A stretch of DNA of 8,114 bases from positions 1 to 8,114 of the forward strand of contig SFHU01000127.1 in the NCBI GenBank assembly GCA_004555535.1, in the 5' to 3' direction. A program made the translations under genes and the position numbers. Below are positions 1-5,834 of the stretch, piece after piece. Position 1 is the first letter of the stretch, and each line of letters begins with the position of its first letter. This DNA is from Clostridiales bacterium (GTDB taxonomy: Bacteria; Bacillota; Clostridia; Christensenellales; Aristaeellaceae). The notes beneath the pieces were generated by a model. That model made no database searches. It was not told the DNA's origin and saw nothing but the letters and a program-made list of their open reading frames with translations.

Positions 1-7
1 TTCTCAA

Positions 8-59
8 TTTTTCCCCGTGTACCGGCTGCACCGCAGGCGCCAGGGCACGGAGGGAAAAA
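8..59. repeat. Long imperfect hairpin upstream of the first promoter
   Basis: Positions 8-19 pair with 46-59 (12 base pairs with a two-base bulge at 50-51). Inside, 22-25 can pair with 40-44, and CTGC at 26-29 pairs with GCAG at 33-36 around a three-base loop. The outer stem has its T run on the 5' side and its A run on the 3' side, and no T run follows on either strand, so it does not look like a classic terminator. It ends 16 bases before the -35 box at 76. It may be the 3' structure of a gene lying outside the window. Confidence 0.4.
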
Positions 60-75
60 CCGGACGGTCAACGGC

Positions 76-104
76 TTGCATTCACAGGCGGTTTCAGGTA
101 TAAT
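76..104 (+). promoter_or_regulatory. Sigma-A promoter for the HPr-like/DUF4364 pair
   Basis: The -35 box TTGCAT (76-81) and the perfect -10 box TATAAT (99-104) are separated by 17 bases. Transcription would start near 111, giving a leader of about 40 bases. A ribosome site AAAGGGAG (136-143) lies seven bases before the ATG at 151. Confidence 0.8.
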
Positions 105-150
105 ACACACAGACTGAGTATTAACTGGCAATAGGAAAGGGAGCTTCAAG

Positions 151-402
151 ATGAAGTCTGTCAATATCCGCCTGACGATGATGACCGATCACGTCAAGAA
201 CTTTGTGAGCCTCGTCAACCGCTATCCGTATGATATGGATCTGCGCTCCGGCCGCTATGTGGTCGACGCCAAATCCATCCTCGGCATCTTTTCCATCGAT
301 CTCTCCAGGCCGATCCGCATGGATATCTACAGCGATGACTGTGACGACCTGCTCAAGGCGCTGGACAGCTATATCGTCAAGGACGAGCCGGCGGAGGAGT
401 GA
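151..402 (+). CDS. HPr-like protein without the phosphoacceptor histidine
   Basis: This 83-residue protein has the length and pattern of the PTS HPr fold. The segment VDAKSILGIFSID (38-50) matches the HPr region around regulatory Ser46, with Ser42 in the equivalent place, and the acidic C-terminal helix (SDDCDDLLKAL) is also typical. The HARP motif that carries His15 is absent. Counting back without gaps from Ser42 puts Met11 at the His15 position, and the nearest histidine (His14) is three residues away without Arg or Pro beside it. It therefore probably does not relay phosphate from enzyme I. Similar short HPr-family proteins are common in Clostridia, and their role is not settled; a Crh-like regulatory role is possible but unproven. 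The ATG has a good ribosome site. It is the first gene of a likely two-gene unit with the DUF4364 gene, 24 bases downstream. Confidence 0.85.
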   Translation: MKSVNIRLTMMTDHVKNFVSLVNRYPYDMDLRSGRYVVDAKSILGIFSIDLSRPIRMDIYSDDCDDLLKALDSYIVKDEPAEE

Positions 403-426
403 TCCGACCAGAAGGGAGGAGCGTCT

Positions 427-981
427 GTGTTCGACGTGCATGCCACGGAAGAAGAGGATAAGCTCGTGCTGCTCAGCGCGCTTCATCGCCTGGGCGGATG
501 CACGCAGGAGCAGCTGCTTCGCTTTGTGGTGGAAACGTCGCTTCAGAGCCAGTTCCAGTTCTTTCTGGCGCTGGGCGGGCTCAAGGAGGCTGCGCTCGTG
601 CGCGAGTCCCGCCGCCTGGAGGGCGTGCTCCTCTTCCTGACGCCCGAGGGCCGGCAGAGCCTGGAGCTCTTCGGCGGGCGCATCCGCGCCTCCCAGCAGG
701 AGAAGCTCGACGCCGCCTGTCCCGTCTGGCGCAGACGGATTCAGGATGAATTGCAGATGCCAGCCGACTGGAAGGAGACTGACGCCGGCTTTATCGTCAC
801 GCTGCGCGCGCTCGAATCCGGCGCGGAGATCTTCAGCATGACGCTGACGGCGGCGACCAAGGCGCAGGCCAAGCGCTTCTGCGAGCGATGGCCCAGCCGC
901 GCGCCCGGGCTGTATCAGACGATCATGGCCCGGCTGGGCGAAACGGAAAACGAAACAAACGACGGCGGGAACCGCGAATGA
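427..981 (+). CDS. DUF4364 family protein, winged-helix-like
   Basis: This 184-residue protein opens with the acidic EEEDKLVLLSALHRLGG pattern of DUF4364 proteins, then a predicted helix-turn-helix region (about 25-75: TQEQLLRFVVE and LKEAALV). The segment LTPEGRQSLELFGGRI (about 72-87) resembles the wing-to-helix junction of PadR-like winged helices. The remaining hundred residues probably form the family's C-terminal alpha/beta domain. No membrane segment or signal peptide is visible. The start is GTG at 427, chosen because AGGGAGGA at 413-420 sits six bases before it and the family-typical MFD opening follows. It is likely co-transcribed with the HPr-like gene. Its biological function is not established; a DNA-binding role is inferred from the fold. 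The stop codon lies inside the loop of the downstream terminator hairpin. Confidence 0.82.
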   Translation: MFDVHATEEEDKLVLLSALHRLGGCTQEQLLRFVVETSLQSQFQFFLALGGLKEAALVRESRRLEGVLLFLTPEGRQSLELFGGRIRASQQEKLDAACPVWRRRIQDELQMPADWKETDAGFIVTLRALESGAEIFSMTLTAATKAQAKRFCERWPSRAPGLYQTIMARLGETENETNDGGNRE

Positions 982-999
982 CGGCGCCCGCTGCTTTTT
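963..999 (+). terminator. Rho-independent terminator overlapping the DUF4364 stop
   Basis: CGGCGGG (963-969) pairs with CCCGCTG (987-993), including one G-T wobble, and is followed by C and a T5 run (995-999). The 17-base loop contains the stop codon at 979-981 and a small inner CCG/CGG stem. It would end the HPr-like/DUF4364 transcript. Confidence 0.65.
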
Positions 1000-1004
1000 G
1001 TATG

Positions 1005-1100
1005 CCTGAATGTTTCCCCGGTTCCTCCGCGGGAGAGGCGCCCTTTGCCCGGAACCGGTCTGCGCGCCGTGCGGACATTCCCGGGTCAGGGCCATGGCCC
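1005..1100. repeat. Nested inverted repeats between DUF4364 and the AraC remnant
   Basis: Several arms nest inside one another: CCTGA (1005-1009) with TCAGG (1086-1090), GAATGT (1008-1013) with ACATTC (1075-1080), and a perfect 8-base arm CCGGTTCC (1018-1025) with GGAACCGG (1051-1058). A 12-base perfect palindrome, GGGCCATGGCCC, lies at 1089-1100. No T run follows on either strand, so it is not a standard terminator for the AraC remnant ending at 1109. It could be a REP-like or small mobile palindromic element, or a structured untranslated region. No gene is visible in this interval. Confidence 0.5.
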
Positions 1101-1108
1101 GCTGCGGC

Positions 1109-1325
1109 TTAACGCTGGTTCCGGTATTCCAGCGGCGTCATGCCGGTAATGCGCTTGAAGGTCGTGCAGAACGTCGAATCGCTGCCATAGCCGTAGCGGT
1201 GGGGCAGATAGCAGTCCAGCAGCACCAGCGAGCCGGTATGCAGCTCGACGCGCTGGCTGTCCAGATAGCAGTAGCCCCTGCCGCGCACGACGTAGAGGAC
1301 CAGAAAGCTGTCGTAGGAGGCGCGA
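1109..1325 (-). pseudogene. AraC-family regulator remnant, internally deleted and 5'-truncated
   Basis: Reading the minus strand from about 1325, the first part is the sugar-binding cupin domain of an AraC regulator (LVLYVVRGRGYCYLD, then SLVLLDCYLPHRYG). It then jumps in frame to the very end of the C-terminal helix-turn-helix domain (YGSDSTFCTTFKRITGMTP, then LEYRNQR and a stop). Normal family members are roughly 280-300 residues. Here about 70 remain, so some 200 residues between the cupin and the last helix are missing, as are the first few dozen residues. The internal join lies near 1184-1196, where minus-strand codons for Tyr-Gly-Tyr-Gly could have given short homology for a deletion. 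Upstream the sequence runs directly into dgoD on the opposite strand, with no start codon or promoter of its own. It cannot bind DNA as a normal AraC protein. It probably once controlled the divergent galactonate gene. Confidence 0.8.
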
Positions 1326-1330
1326 CGGAC

Positions 1331-2299
1331 GTCGAGGATGCGTTCCAGCAGATGTACCGCACGGGCTTCTACCGCGGCGGCCCCATCCTGACCAGCGCGA
1401 TTTCGGGCATCGAGCAGGCCATGTGGGACATCAAGGGCAAGGCGCTGGGCGTGCCGGTGTATGAGCTGCTGGGCGGCAAATGCCGCGACCGCATCGAGGT
1501 CTACCGCTGGATCGGCGGCGACCATCCGCGCGACACCGGCAAGGCCGCGAGGGAAGCCGCCGCGCAGGGCTACCATGCCGTCAAGATGAACGGCACGGAC
1601 GAGCTGCGCTGGATCGACAGCTATGACAAGCTCGAGAAAACGGTGGAGCACGTGGCGGCGGTTCGCGAGGCCGTGCCCTCCATGCGCATCGCGGTGGACT
1701 TCCACGGCCGCGTGCACAAGACGATGGCCAAGCAGCTGATCCACATGCTGGAGCCGTACAACCTCATGTTCGTCGAGGAGCCGGTGCTCTGCGAGAACGA
1801 GGACGAGTTCCTCGAGTTCGCGCGCACCTGCCACACGCCCATCGCGACGGGCGAGCGTAACTTCACGCGCTGGGGCTTCAAGCATATGCTCACCCGCGGC
1901 GGCGTGGACATCGTGCAGCCGGACGTCAGCCACTGCGGCGGCATTCTGGAGGCGAGGAAGATCGCCGCGATGGCGGAGGCGTTCGACGTGGCTGTCGCGC
2001 TGCATTGCCCGCTCGGCCCGATCGCGCTGGCGGCCTGCCTGCAGGTGGACTTCTGCTCGCCCAACGCCTTCATCCAGGAGCAGAGCGCGGGCATCCACTA
2101 CAACGACGGCTACGACCTGCTCAACTACATCCGCAATCCCGGGGTGTTCACCTACAGGGACGGCATGTGCGAGCTGCTGACCGGGCCGGGCCTGGGCGTG
2201 GAGGTCAACGAGGAATACGTCCGCGAGATGGCGGCCAGGGGCCATGACTGGCACAACCCGGTCTGGCGCGACAGCGACGGCGTCATCGCCGAGTGGTAA
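1331..2299 (+). pseudogene. dgoD: D-galactonate dehydratase, N-terminally truncated
   Basis: The 322 residues starting with VEDAFQQMYRTGFYRGGPIL align, as I recall it, with E. coli DgoD from about residue 60 to its C-terminal AEW. DgoD is an enolase-superfamily enzyme that dehydrates D-galactonate to 2-keto-3-deoxygalactonate. The barrel domain is complete: VDFHGR (first metal ligand and catalytic His), FVEEPV and TGERN (second and third metal ligands), HCPLGP (catalytic His) and IQEQS are all present. There is no frameshift or internal stop. The first 59 or so residues, which form much of the capping domain covering the active site, are absent; the sequence before 1331 is AraC DNA in antisense. 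The reading frame stays open back to an ATG at 1010, but residues before 1331 are not DgoD. The internal ATG at 1352 has no ribosome site. Activity is unlikely, and no promoter is seen. Confidence 0.85.
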
Positions 2300-2324
2300 G
2301 CTGCGGAAAACGGCGAAAACAAAG

Positions 2325-2368
2325 GCGCGGTCACCGGGCGGAAGCCCGATGACCGCGCAGGTCTTTTT
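2325..2368. terminator. Strong terminator between dgoD and the importer operon
   Basis: A 15-base stem (2325-2339 with 2344-2358) with one C-A mismatch closes a GGAA loop and is followed by a T5 run at 2364-2368 on the plus strand. On the minus strand the stem is followed by TTTGTTTT, so it can probably also stop the phn operon, whose last gene ends at 2403. Confidence 0.8.
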
Positions 2369-2402
2369 GGGAGAAAATGTGCGGCTTCGCCCGAAGGCGG
2401 GA

Positions 2403-3179
2403 TCACCTCAGACGCTTGCGGATCTGGCTGGTCAGCAGGTCGAGCAGGAACACCGTGACGACGACCGTCAGCAGGATGATGCCCACGCGCGGCCAGCGGC
2501 ACGCCTGAATCGCGAAGATCAGCGTCGCGCCGATGCCGCCTGCGCCGACCAGGCCCAGCGTGGAGGCGCTGCGCACGGCGATCTCAAAGTGGTTGAGCAC
2601 CAGGGACGCGTACAGCGGCAGCAACTGCGGCAGGCGCGCGTAGAACATGGTCTTGAGGCCGTTCGCGCCGACCGCGTGGCAGGCCTCGACGGCGGTTTCG
2701 TCCATGCGCTCCATCTCCTCGGTGAAGAGCTTGCCCAGCATGCCGATCTGGTGTACGCCGATGGCGAGCACGCCGGCGAACGGGCCGGGGCCGACCACCT
2801 TGATGAAGATGATGGCGTACACCAGCTCCGGGAAGGAGCGCAGCACGTCGAGGATGAACTTGCCCACACGCGGGAGGATGCGGTTGTTCCACAGGTTGGC
2901 GGAGGCCAGCAGCGTGAAGGGAACCGCCAGCACGGTGCCCACGGTGGTGCCGAAGAAGCCGATGGCGATGGTGACGAGCATCAGATGGAGGATATCCTCG
3001 CTGGTGCCGTTGTAGAAGTCGCCCCACGCAGGCTGGCAGATCCTGGAGAGCGTGGCCGCGAAGGAGCCCCAGGAGAAGCGGGAAAGGCTGCTCCAGTTGA
3101 TGTCCATCGCGCACCAGAGCAGCAGGGCGATGACGGCGAGCGTGAGGAGCGGCTTTTTGAGCCGGGCTGAAATCTTCAT
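2403..3179 (-). CDS. phnE: Phosphonate-type ABC importer permease, second copy
   Basis: This 258-residue inner-membrane permease belongs to the PhnE family of binding-protein-dependent transporters. Hydrophobic segments lie at about 10-27, 65-92, 118-146, 186-200 and 231-250, with further loop helices near 205-225. The cytoplasmic EAA loop that docks on the ATPase is at 165-185 (EACHAVGANGLKT), followed by the family-typical STLGLVGAGGIG (206-217). The ATG is one base beyond the stop of the upstream permease, and AAGGAGG lies ten bases before it inside that gene, so the two are probably translated together. It is the last gene of the operon, with a terminator 45 bases on. It is related to, but clearly diverged from, the other permease, so the channel is probably a heterodimer. 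The transported ligand is not certain. Confidence 0.92.
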   Translation of the reverse strand: MKISARLKKPLLTLAVIALLLWCAMDINWSSLSRFSWGSFAATLSRICQPAWGDFYNGTSEDILHLMLVTIAIGFFGTTVGTVLAVPFTLLASANLWNNRILPRVGKFILDVLRSFPELVYAIIFIKVVGPGPFAGVLAIGVHQIGMLGKLFTEEMERMDETAVEACHAVGANGLKTMFYARLPQLLPLYASLVLNHFEIAVRSASTLGLVGAGGIGATLIFAIQACRWPRVGIILLTVVVTVFLLDLLTSQIRKRLR

Positions 3180-3180
3180 G

Positions 3181-3960
3181 TCACTTCAGCCTCCTTCGGA
3201 TCATTTCCGAGAGCGCGTCCACGACGACGACGACCGCGAAGATGAACAGGATGATGATGGACACGCGCTCGTACTTGAACAGGCCCAGCGCCTCGTTGAG
3301 CTTGACGCCGATGCCGCCCGCGCCGACATAGCCCAGCACCGTGGAGGCGCGCACGTTCAGCTCGAAGGCGTAGAACGTGTAGCTCGCCACGCTGGAGGCG
3401 ATCTGCGGCCAGACGGCCCAGACAGCCGTCTTGAGCCGGTTGGCGCCGACGGCCTGCGCGGACTCGAGCGGGCTCATGTCGATCGTCTCGATGGACTCAA
3501 AGATCAGCTGGGAGGCCATGCCGAAGGTGAAAATCGCGATGGTCAGCACGCCCGTCGCCTCGCCGATGCCCACGATGGCCACCAGCAGGGAGGCCAGCAG
3601 CAGGTTCGGAATGGTGCGGATGACGTTGAGGACGAAGCGGACGGCGTTGGTGATCACCCGGTTTCCCGTGACGACGGTGGTCGCCAGGAAGGAGAAGGGG
3701 ATGGCCAGCAGCATGCCCGCCGCGGTGCCCAGCGCCGACATCTTGAGCGTCTTGACCATGGGGGAGATCAGCTTGGGCAGGTAGGAGAAGTCGGGATGGG
3801 CGAGCTTTCTGAGAAAAACGCCCACCTGCCCGATGTTCCCGGCGAGCTGCGCGAAATCCGCCTGCGTGCAGCGAATGCTGCTGTACAGGCACAGCGCGAA
3901 AAGGAGAAGCACGAGTATGTGCTTTTTCCAGGCGTAGTGAACCGTATCCTTGATCTTCAT
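3181..3960 (-). CDS. phnE: Phosphonate-type ABC importer permease, first copy
   Basis: This 259-residue membrane protein of the PhnE family has an N-terminal transmembrane helix at about 14-28 (HILVLLLFALCLY), a periplasm-side loop, and membrane segments near 72-95, 105-138, 140-156, 186-200 and 233-250. The EAA loop is at 166-186 (ESAQAVGANRLKT), and the family-typical STVLGYVGAGGIG follows at 206-218. The ATG overlaps the phnC stop by four bases (ATGA), typical of translational coupling, and only a weak ribosome site is seen. It should pair with the downstream permease and PhnC to form the membrane part of the importer. Two separate phnE genes, rather than one that dimerises, occur in a number of Firmicutes phn operons. 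Confidence 0.92.
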   Translation of the reverse strand: MKIKDTVHYAWKKHILVLLLFALCLYSSIRCTQADFAQLAGNIGQVGVFLRKLAHPDFSYLPKLISPMVKTLKMSALGTAAGMLLAIPFSFLATTVVTGNRVITNAVRFVLNVIRTIPNLLLASLLVAIVGIGEATGVLTIAIFTFGMASQLIFESIETIDMSPLESAQAVGANRLKTAVWAVWPQIASSVASYTFYAFELNVRASTVLGYVGAGGIGVKLNEALGLFKYERVSIIILFIFAVVVVVDALSEMIRRRLK

Positions 3961-4727
3961 GGGCGGCCTCGCCTGTCTTCCTGCAGGAAGGAATCTCCCT
4001 TGTAGACCATGCGCAGCACGTCGTCGTCAAGTGCGGCGGGCGGCCCGTCGAACACCAGGCGTCCATCCTGCAGCGCGAGGATCCTGTCGGAGAACTTGCG
4101 CGCCAGCTCGATGGAATGGATGTTGACGATCACCGTCTTGTCCATGCTCTGGTTGATGCTGCGCAGCTCGGCCATGATCTCCTGCGAGGTAGCGGGGTCC
4201 AGGGAGGCGACGGGCTCGTCCGCGAGGATGATGCCCGCCTCCTGGAAGAGCGTCCGCGCGATGGAGACGCGCTGCTGCTGTCCGCCGGAGAGGTTGTCGC
4301 AGCGCTCGTGGAGCTTGTCGGAGAGGTTGACCTTTTCAAGCACCTGCGTGCACAGCGCATAGTCCTCCCGGGAGAACAGGCCGAGGATGCTCTTGACGTT
4401 GGAATAATACCCCAGCTTGCCGGAGAGGACGTTGCGCTGCACGGTGGAGCGCTTGACCAGGTTGAACTGCTGGGAGATCAGGCCGATGGTGCGGCGGATG
4501 AGCTTGAGCTCCCGCTTGTTCGCGCGGGTGATCGACCTGCCGTCGATGAGAATTTCGCCCTCGGTGATGTCGTTGAGGCGGTTGATGGAGCGCAGCAGCG
4601 TGCTCTTGCCCGCGCCGCTCAGGCCGATGATCGAGACGAACTCGCCGTCGCCAATCGTCAGGTCGATGTCCACTAGGCCCCTGACGCCGTTGGGATAGGT
4701 CTTTGAAACGTGCTGAAAGGTAATCAT
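3957..4727 (-). CDS. phnC: Phosphonate-type ABC importer ATP-binding protein
   Basis: This 256-residue ATPase powers the importer from the cytoplasmic side. All ABC motifs are intact: Walker A GLSGAGKST (35-43), Q-loop glutamine at 86 or 87, signature LSGGQQQR (146-153), Walker B IILADEP (166-172) with catalytic Glu171, D-loop SLDP (175-178) and H-loop His204. The segment SVKRST-type 'NLVKRSTVQRNVLSGKLGY' pattern (89-107) is characteristic of PhnC among ABC ATPases. The ATG at 4727 follows the phnD stop by three bases. No strong ribosome site is visible, so its translation may depend on ribosomes finishing phnD. Its stop overlaps the next permease start. The family call is firm. The ligand could be a phosphonate, phosphite or another small phosphorus compound. 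Confidence 0.93.
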   Translation of the reverse strand: MITFQHVSKTYPNGVRGLVDIDLTIGDGEFVSIIGLSGAGKSTLLRSINRLNDITEGEILIDGRSITRANKRELKLIRRTIGLISQQFNLVKRSTVQRNVLSGKLGYYSNVKSILGLFSREDYALCTQVLEKVNLSDKLHERCDNLSGGQQQRVSIARTLFQEAGIILADEPVASLDPATSQEIMAELRSINQSMDKTVIVNIHSIELARKFSDRILALQDGRLVFDGPPAALDDDVLRMVYKGDSFLQEDRRGRP

Positions 4728-4730
4728 GCT

Positions 4731-5642
4731 TTATTCCGCGGCCAGCTCGATGTACTCGGCGATGGTGTCGTAGTCGGCCTCGTTGGCCTCGACGTAGCCG
4801 TTGTGGTTCCAGGTGCTCATGATGGCCAGGCCGGCCTCATCCGCGGCCATGTCCAGGAACGCCTGACGGACGGCCTCGGCGGTCGCGTCGGAGAGGCGGG
4901 TGTTGACCGCGACGGCGTCGTTGGGGATGTCGCCGTCGGAGAGCTTGGCGACGGAGAGCTCGGTGTACAGGTCATACGGATTGCCGTTGTCGTCGAGCAC
5001 GGCGCTGGAGAACACGAAGCGAGAGCCCTCGAAGGTGAAGCAGGCGTCCACGTCGCCCTTGATGACGGCGAGGATGGCGCTGGGCACAGAGGTGATGTTC
5101 ACCCAGTTGCAGCTCTCAGTGTCGATGCCGGCCATCTTCATCTCCGCGACGGGGTAGATGTAGCCGGAGGCGCTGGAGGCGCCCAGGTAGGCGATGGTCT
5201 TGCCCGCGAGGCCCTCATAGCCGGTGATGCCGGAATCGGCGCGCACGAGCACCTCGGCCTTGAAGCTGCCCACGCTGGTGCCCGGCAGCAGCTGCTCCGT
5301 CTCCTGGTCGTAGTCGGTCAGCACGGAGGAGAGGACGGCCTTGGCGACGCCCATCTCACGGGCCTGCACATACGTCGCCGGCGGCATGATGCCCACGTCC
5401 ACAGTGCCGGACTCCATGGCCTCCACAATGGCGTTGTAGCTGGTGGCGACGGTGACGTTCACCGGGATGCCCAGCAGGTTGCTCATGTAGGCGGAGAAGT
5501 CGGCGGTGGTGGCGTCGGCGGTCTCCGTGTTGGTCGGCACGAACTGGATGCTCAGCTTGTCCACATCCAGGCCGTCTGCCAGCGCGAAGGCGCTGAGCAG
5601 CACGAGAAGCAGAGCGAGCAGAAGAGCGGAAAACTTTTTCAT
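4731..5642 (-). CDS. phnD: PhnD-like phosphonate-type substrate-binding protein
   Basis: This 303-residue extracytoplasmic binding protein captures the ligand for the importer. A signal peptide is clear (KK at 2-3, leucine-rich core 7-16, likely cleavage after Ala-Leu-Ala22). There is no lipobox cysteine: the place where it would fall (LSAF, 16-19) has Phe19. Family features include SIQFVPTN (31-38), the TSYNAIVEAMESGTVDVG segment (67-84), the anion-binding loop SSASGY (156-161), SAILAVIKGDVDA (188-200) and IPNDAVAVN (239-247). A Pro187 falls where E. coli PhnD is thought to have the ligand-contacting His157. The start at 5642 is chosen over in-frame codons as far upstream as 5780 because AGGAGG (5652-5657) sits nine bases before it and the signal peptide begins there. 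It is the first gene of the operon, so its product would be the most abundant. Confidence 0.92.
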   Translation of the reverse strand: MKKFSALLLALLLVLLSAFALADGLDVDKLSIQFVPTNTETADATTADFSAYMSNLLGIPVNVTVATSYNAIVEAMESGTVDVGIMPPATYVQAREMGVAKAVLSSVLTDYDQETEQLLPGTSVGSFKAEVLVRADSGITGYEGLAGKTIAYLGASSASGYIYPVAEMKMAGIDTESCNWVNITSVPSAILAVIKGDVDACFTFEGSRFVFSSAVLDDNGNPYDLYTELSVAKLSDGDIPNDAVAVNTRLSDATAEAVRQAFLDMAADEAGLAIMSTWNHNGYVEANEADYDTIAEYIELAAE

Positions 5643-5651
5643 GGGGATAGA

Positions 5652-5657
5652 CCTCCT
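5652..5657 (-). promoter_or_regulatory. Ribosome binding site of phnD
   Basis: AGGAGG on the minus strand lies nine bases before the ATG at 5642. It decides the start among several in-frame candidates that extend to 5780. Confidence 0.85.
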
Positions 5658-5667
5658 GTCAATCAGT

Positions 5668-5684
5668 ATTCTGCTGTACAGAAT
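5668..5684 (-). promoter_or_regulatory. Inverted repeat in the phn leader, operator candidate
   Basis: On the minus strand ATTCTG and CAGAAT are perfect 6-base arms around TACAG, and the centre includes the 8-base palindrome CTGTACAG. It starts about ten bases beyond the -10 box, at roughly +4 to +20 of the transcript and ahead of the ribosome site, where a bound repressor would block transcription. No regulator gene of matching type is visible next to it. Confidence 0.45.
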
Positions 5685-5693
5685 CCACGTCCT

Positions 5694-5722
5694 ATTATAA
5701 AAGCATACAGAAGGAAAATCAA
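5694..5722 (-). promoter_or_regulatory. Sigma-A promoter of the phn importer operon
   Basis: On the minus strand the -35 box TTGATT (5717-5722) and the perfect -10 box TATAAT (5694-5699) are 17 bases apart. Transcription would begin near 5687, about 45 bases before the phnD start, which leaves no room for a riboswitch. Confidence 0.85.
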
Positions 5723-5743
5723 CGCGAAGTGCGCAGAAAATCA
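5714..5743 (-). repeat. Short direct repeat across the phn -35 region
   Basis: The 8-base word TGATTTTC (minus strand) occurs at 5714-5721 and 5736-5743, 22 bases apart start to start, which is close to two helical turns. One copy overlaps the -35 box and the other lies upstream. This is the usual layout of an activator or response-regulator site, but the DNA here is A/T-rich and chance is possible. Confidence 0.3.
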
Positions 5744-5773
5744 TAGAGTTTTCGCCAGGATTCCCACGCAGGT

Positions 5774-5802
5774 TTGACACGGCGGCCCTGCTGCGGTATC
5801 AT
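5774..5802 (+). promoter_or_regulatory. Sigma-A promoter of the MBL-fold hydrolase gene
   Basis: The consensus -35 box TTGACA (5774-5779) and the -10 box TATCAT (5797-5802) have a 17-base spacer. Transcription would start near 5809, about 26 bases before the ATG. The ribosome site AAAGGGAG (5818-5825) follows. Confidence 0.85.
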
Positions 5803-5834
5803 AAGCGGGACAAGAAGAAAGGGAGCGTGAACCG

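Noticed and set aside
121..1095. A 324-codon open frame on the minus strand over the HPr-like and DUF4364 genes
   Set aside because: It is antisense to two well-supported genes with promoter, ribosome sites and family matches, and its own translation has no recognisable domain.
1010..1330. N-terminal extension of the dgoD frame starting at ATG 1010
   Set aside because: This part translates intergenic repeats and antisense AraC DNA, matches nothing in the enolase superfamily, and has no ribosome site. It is not a genuine domain.
1109..2254. A 381-codon open frame on the minus strand spanning the dgoD region
   Set aside because: Only its last 70 or so codons resemble a protein (the AraC remnant). 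The rest is antisense to DgoD, is rich in Ala/Arg/His, and stays open because of high GC.
4710..5777. A 355-codon open frame on the plus strand across phnD
   Set aside because: It is the Gly/Val/His-rich mirror of phnD, with no ribosome site or family resemblance.
5643..5780. Upstream extension of phnD to 5780
   Set aside because: It would place a signal peptide 46 residues inside the protein and run through the promoter. The ribosome site before 5642 fixes the start.
5643..5834. Riboswitch or T-box upstream of phnD or the hydrolase gene
   Set aside because: The promoters leave leaders of only about 45 and 26 bases, too short for a known riboswitch.
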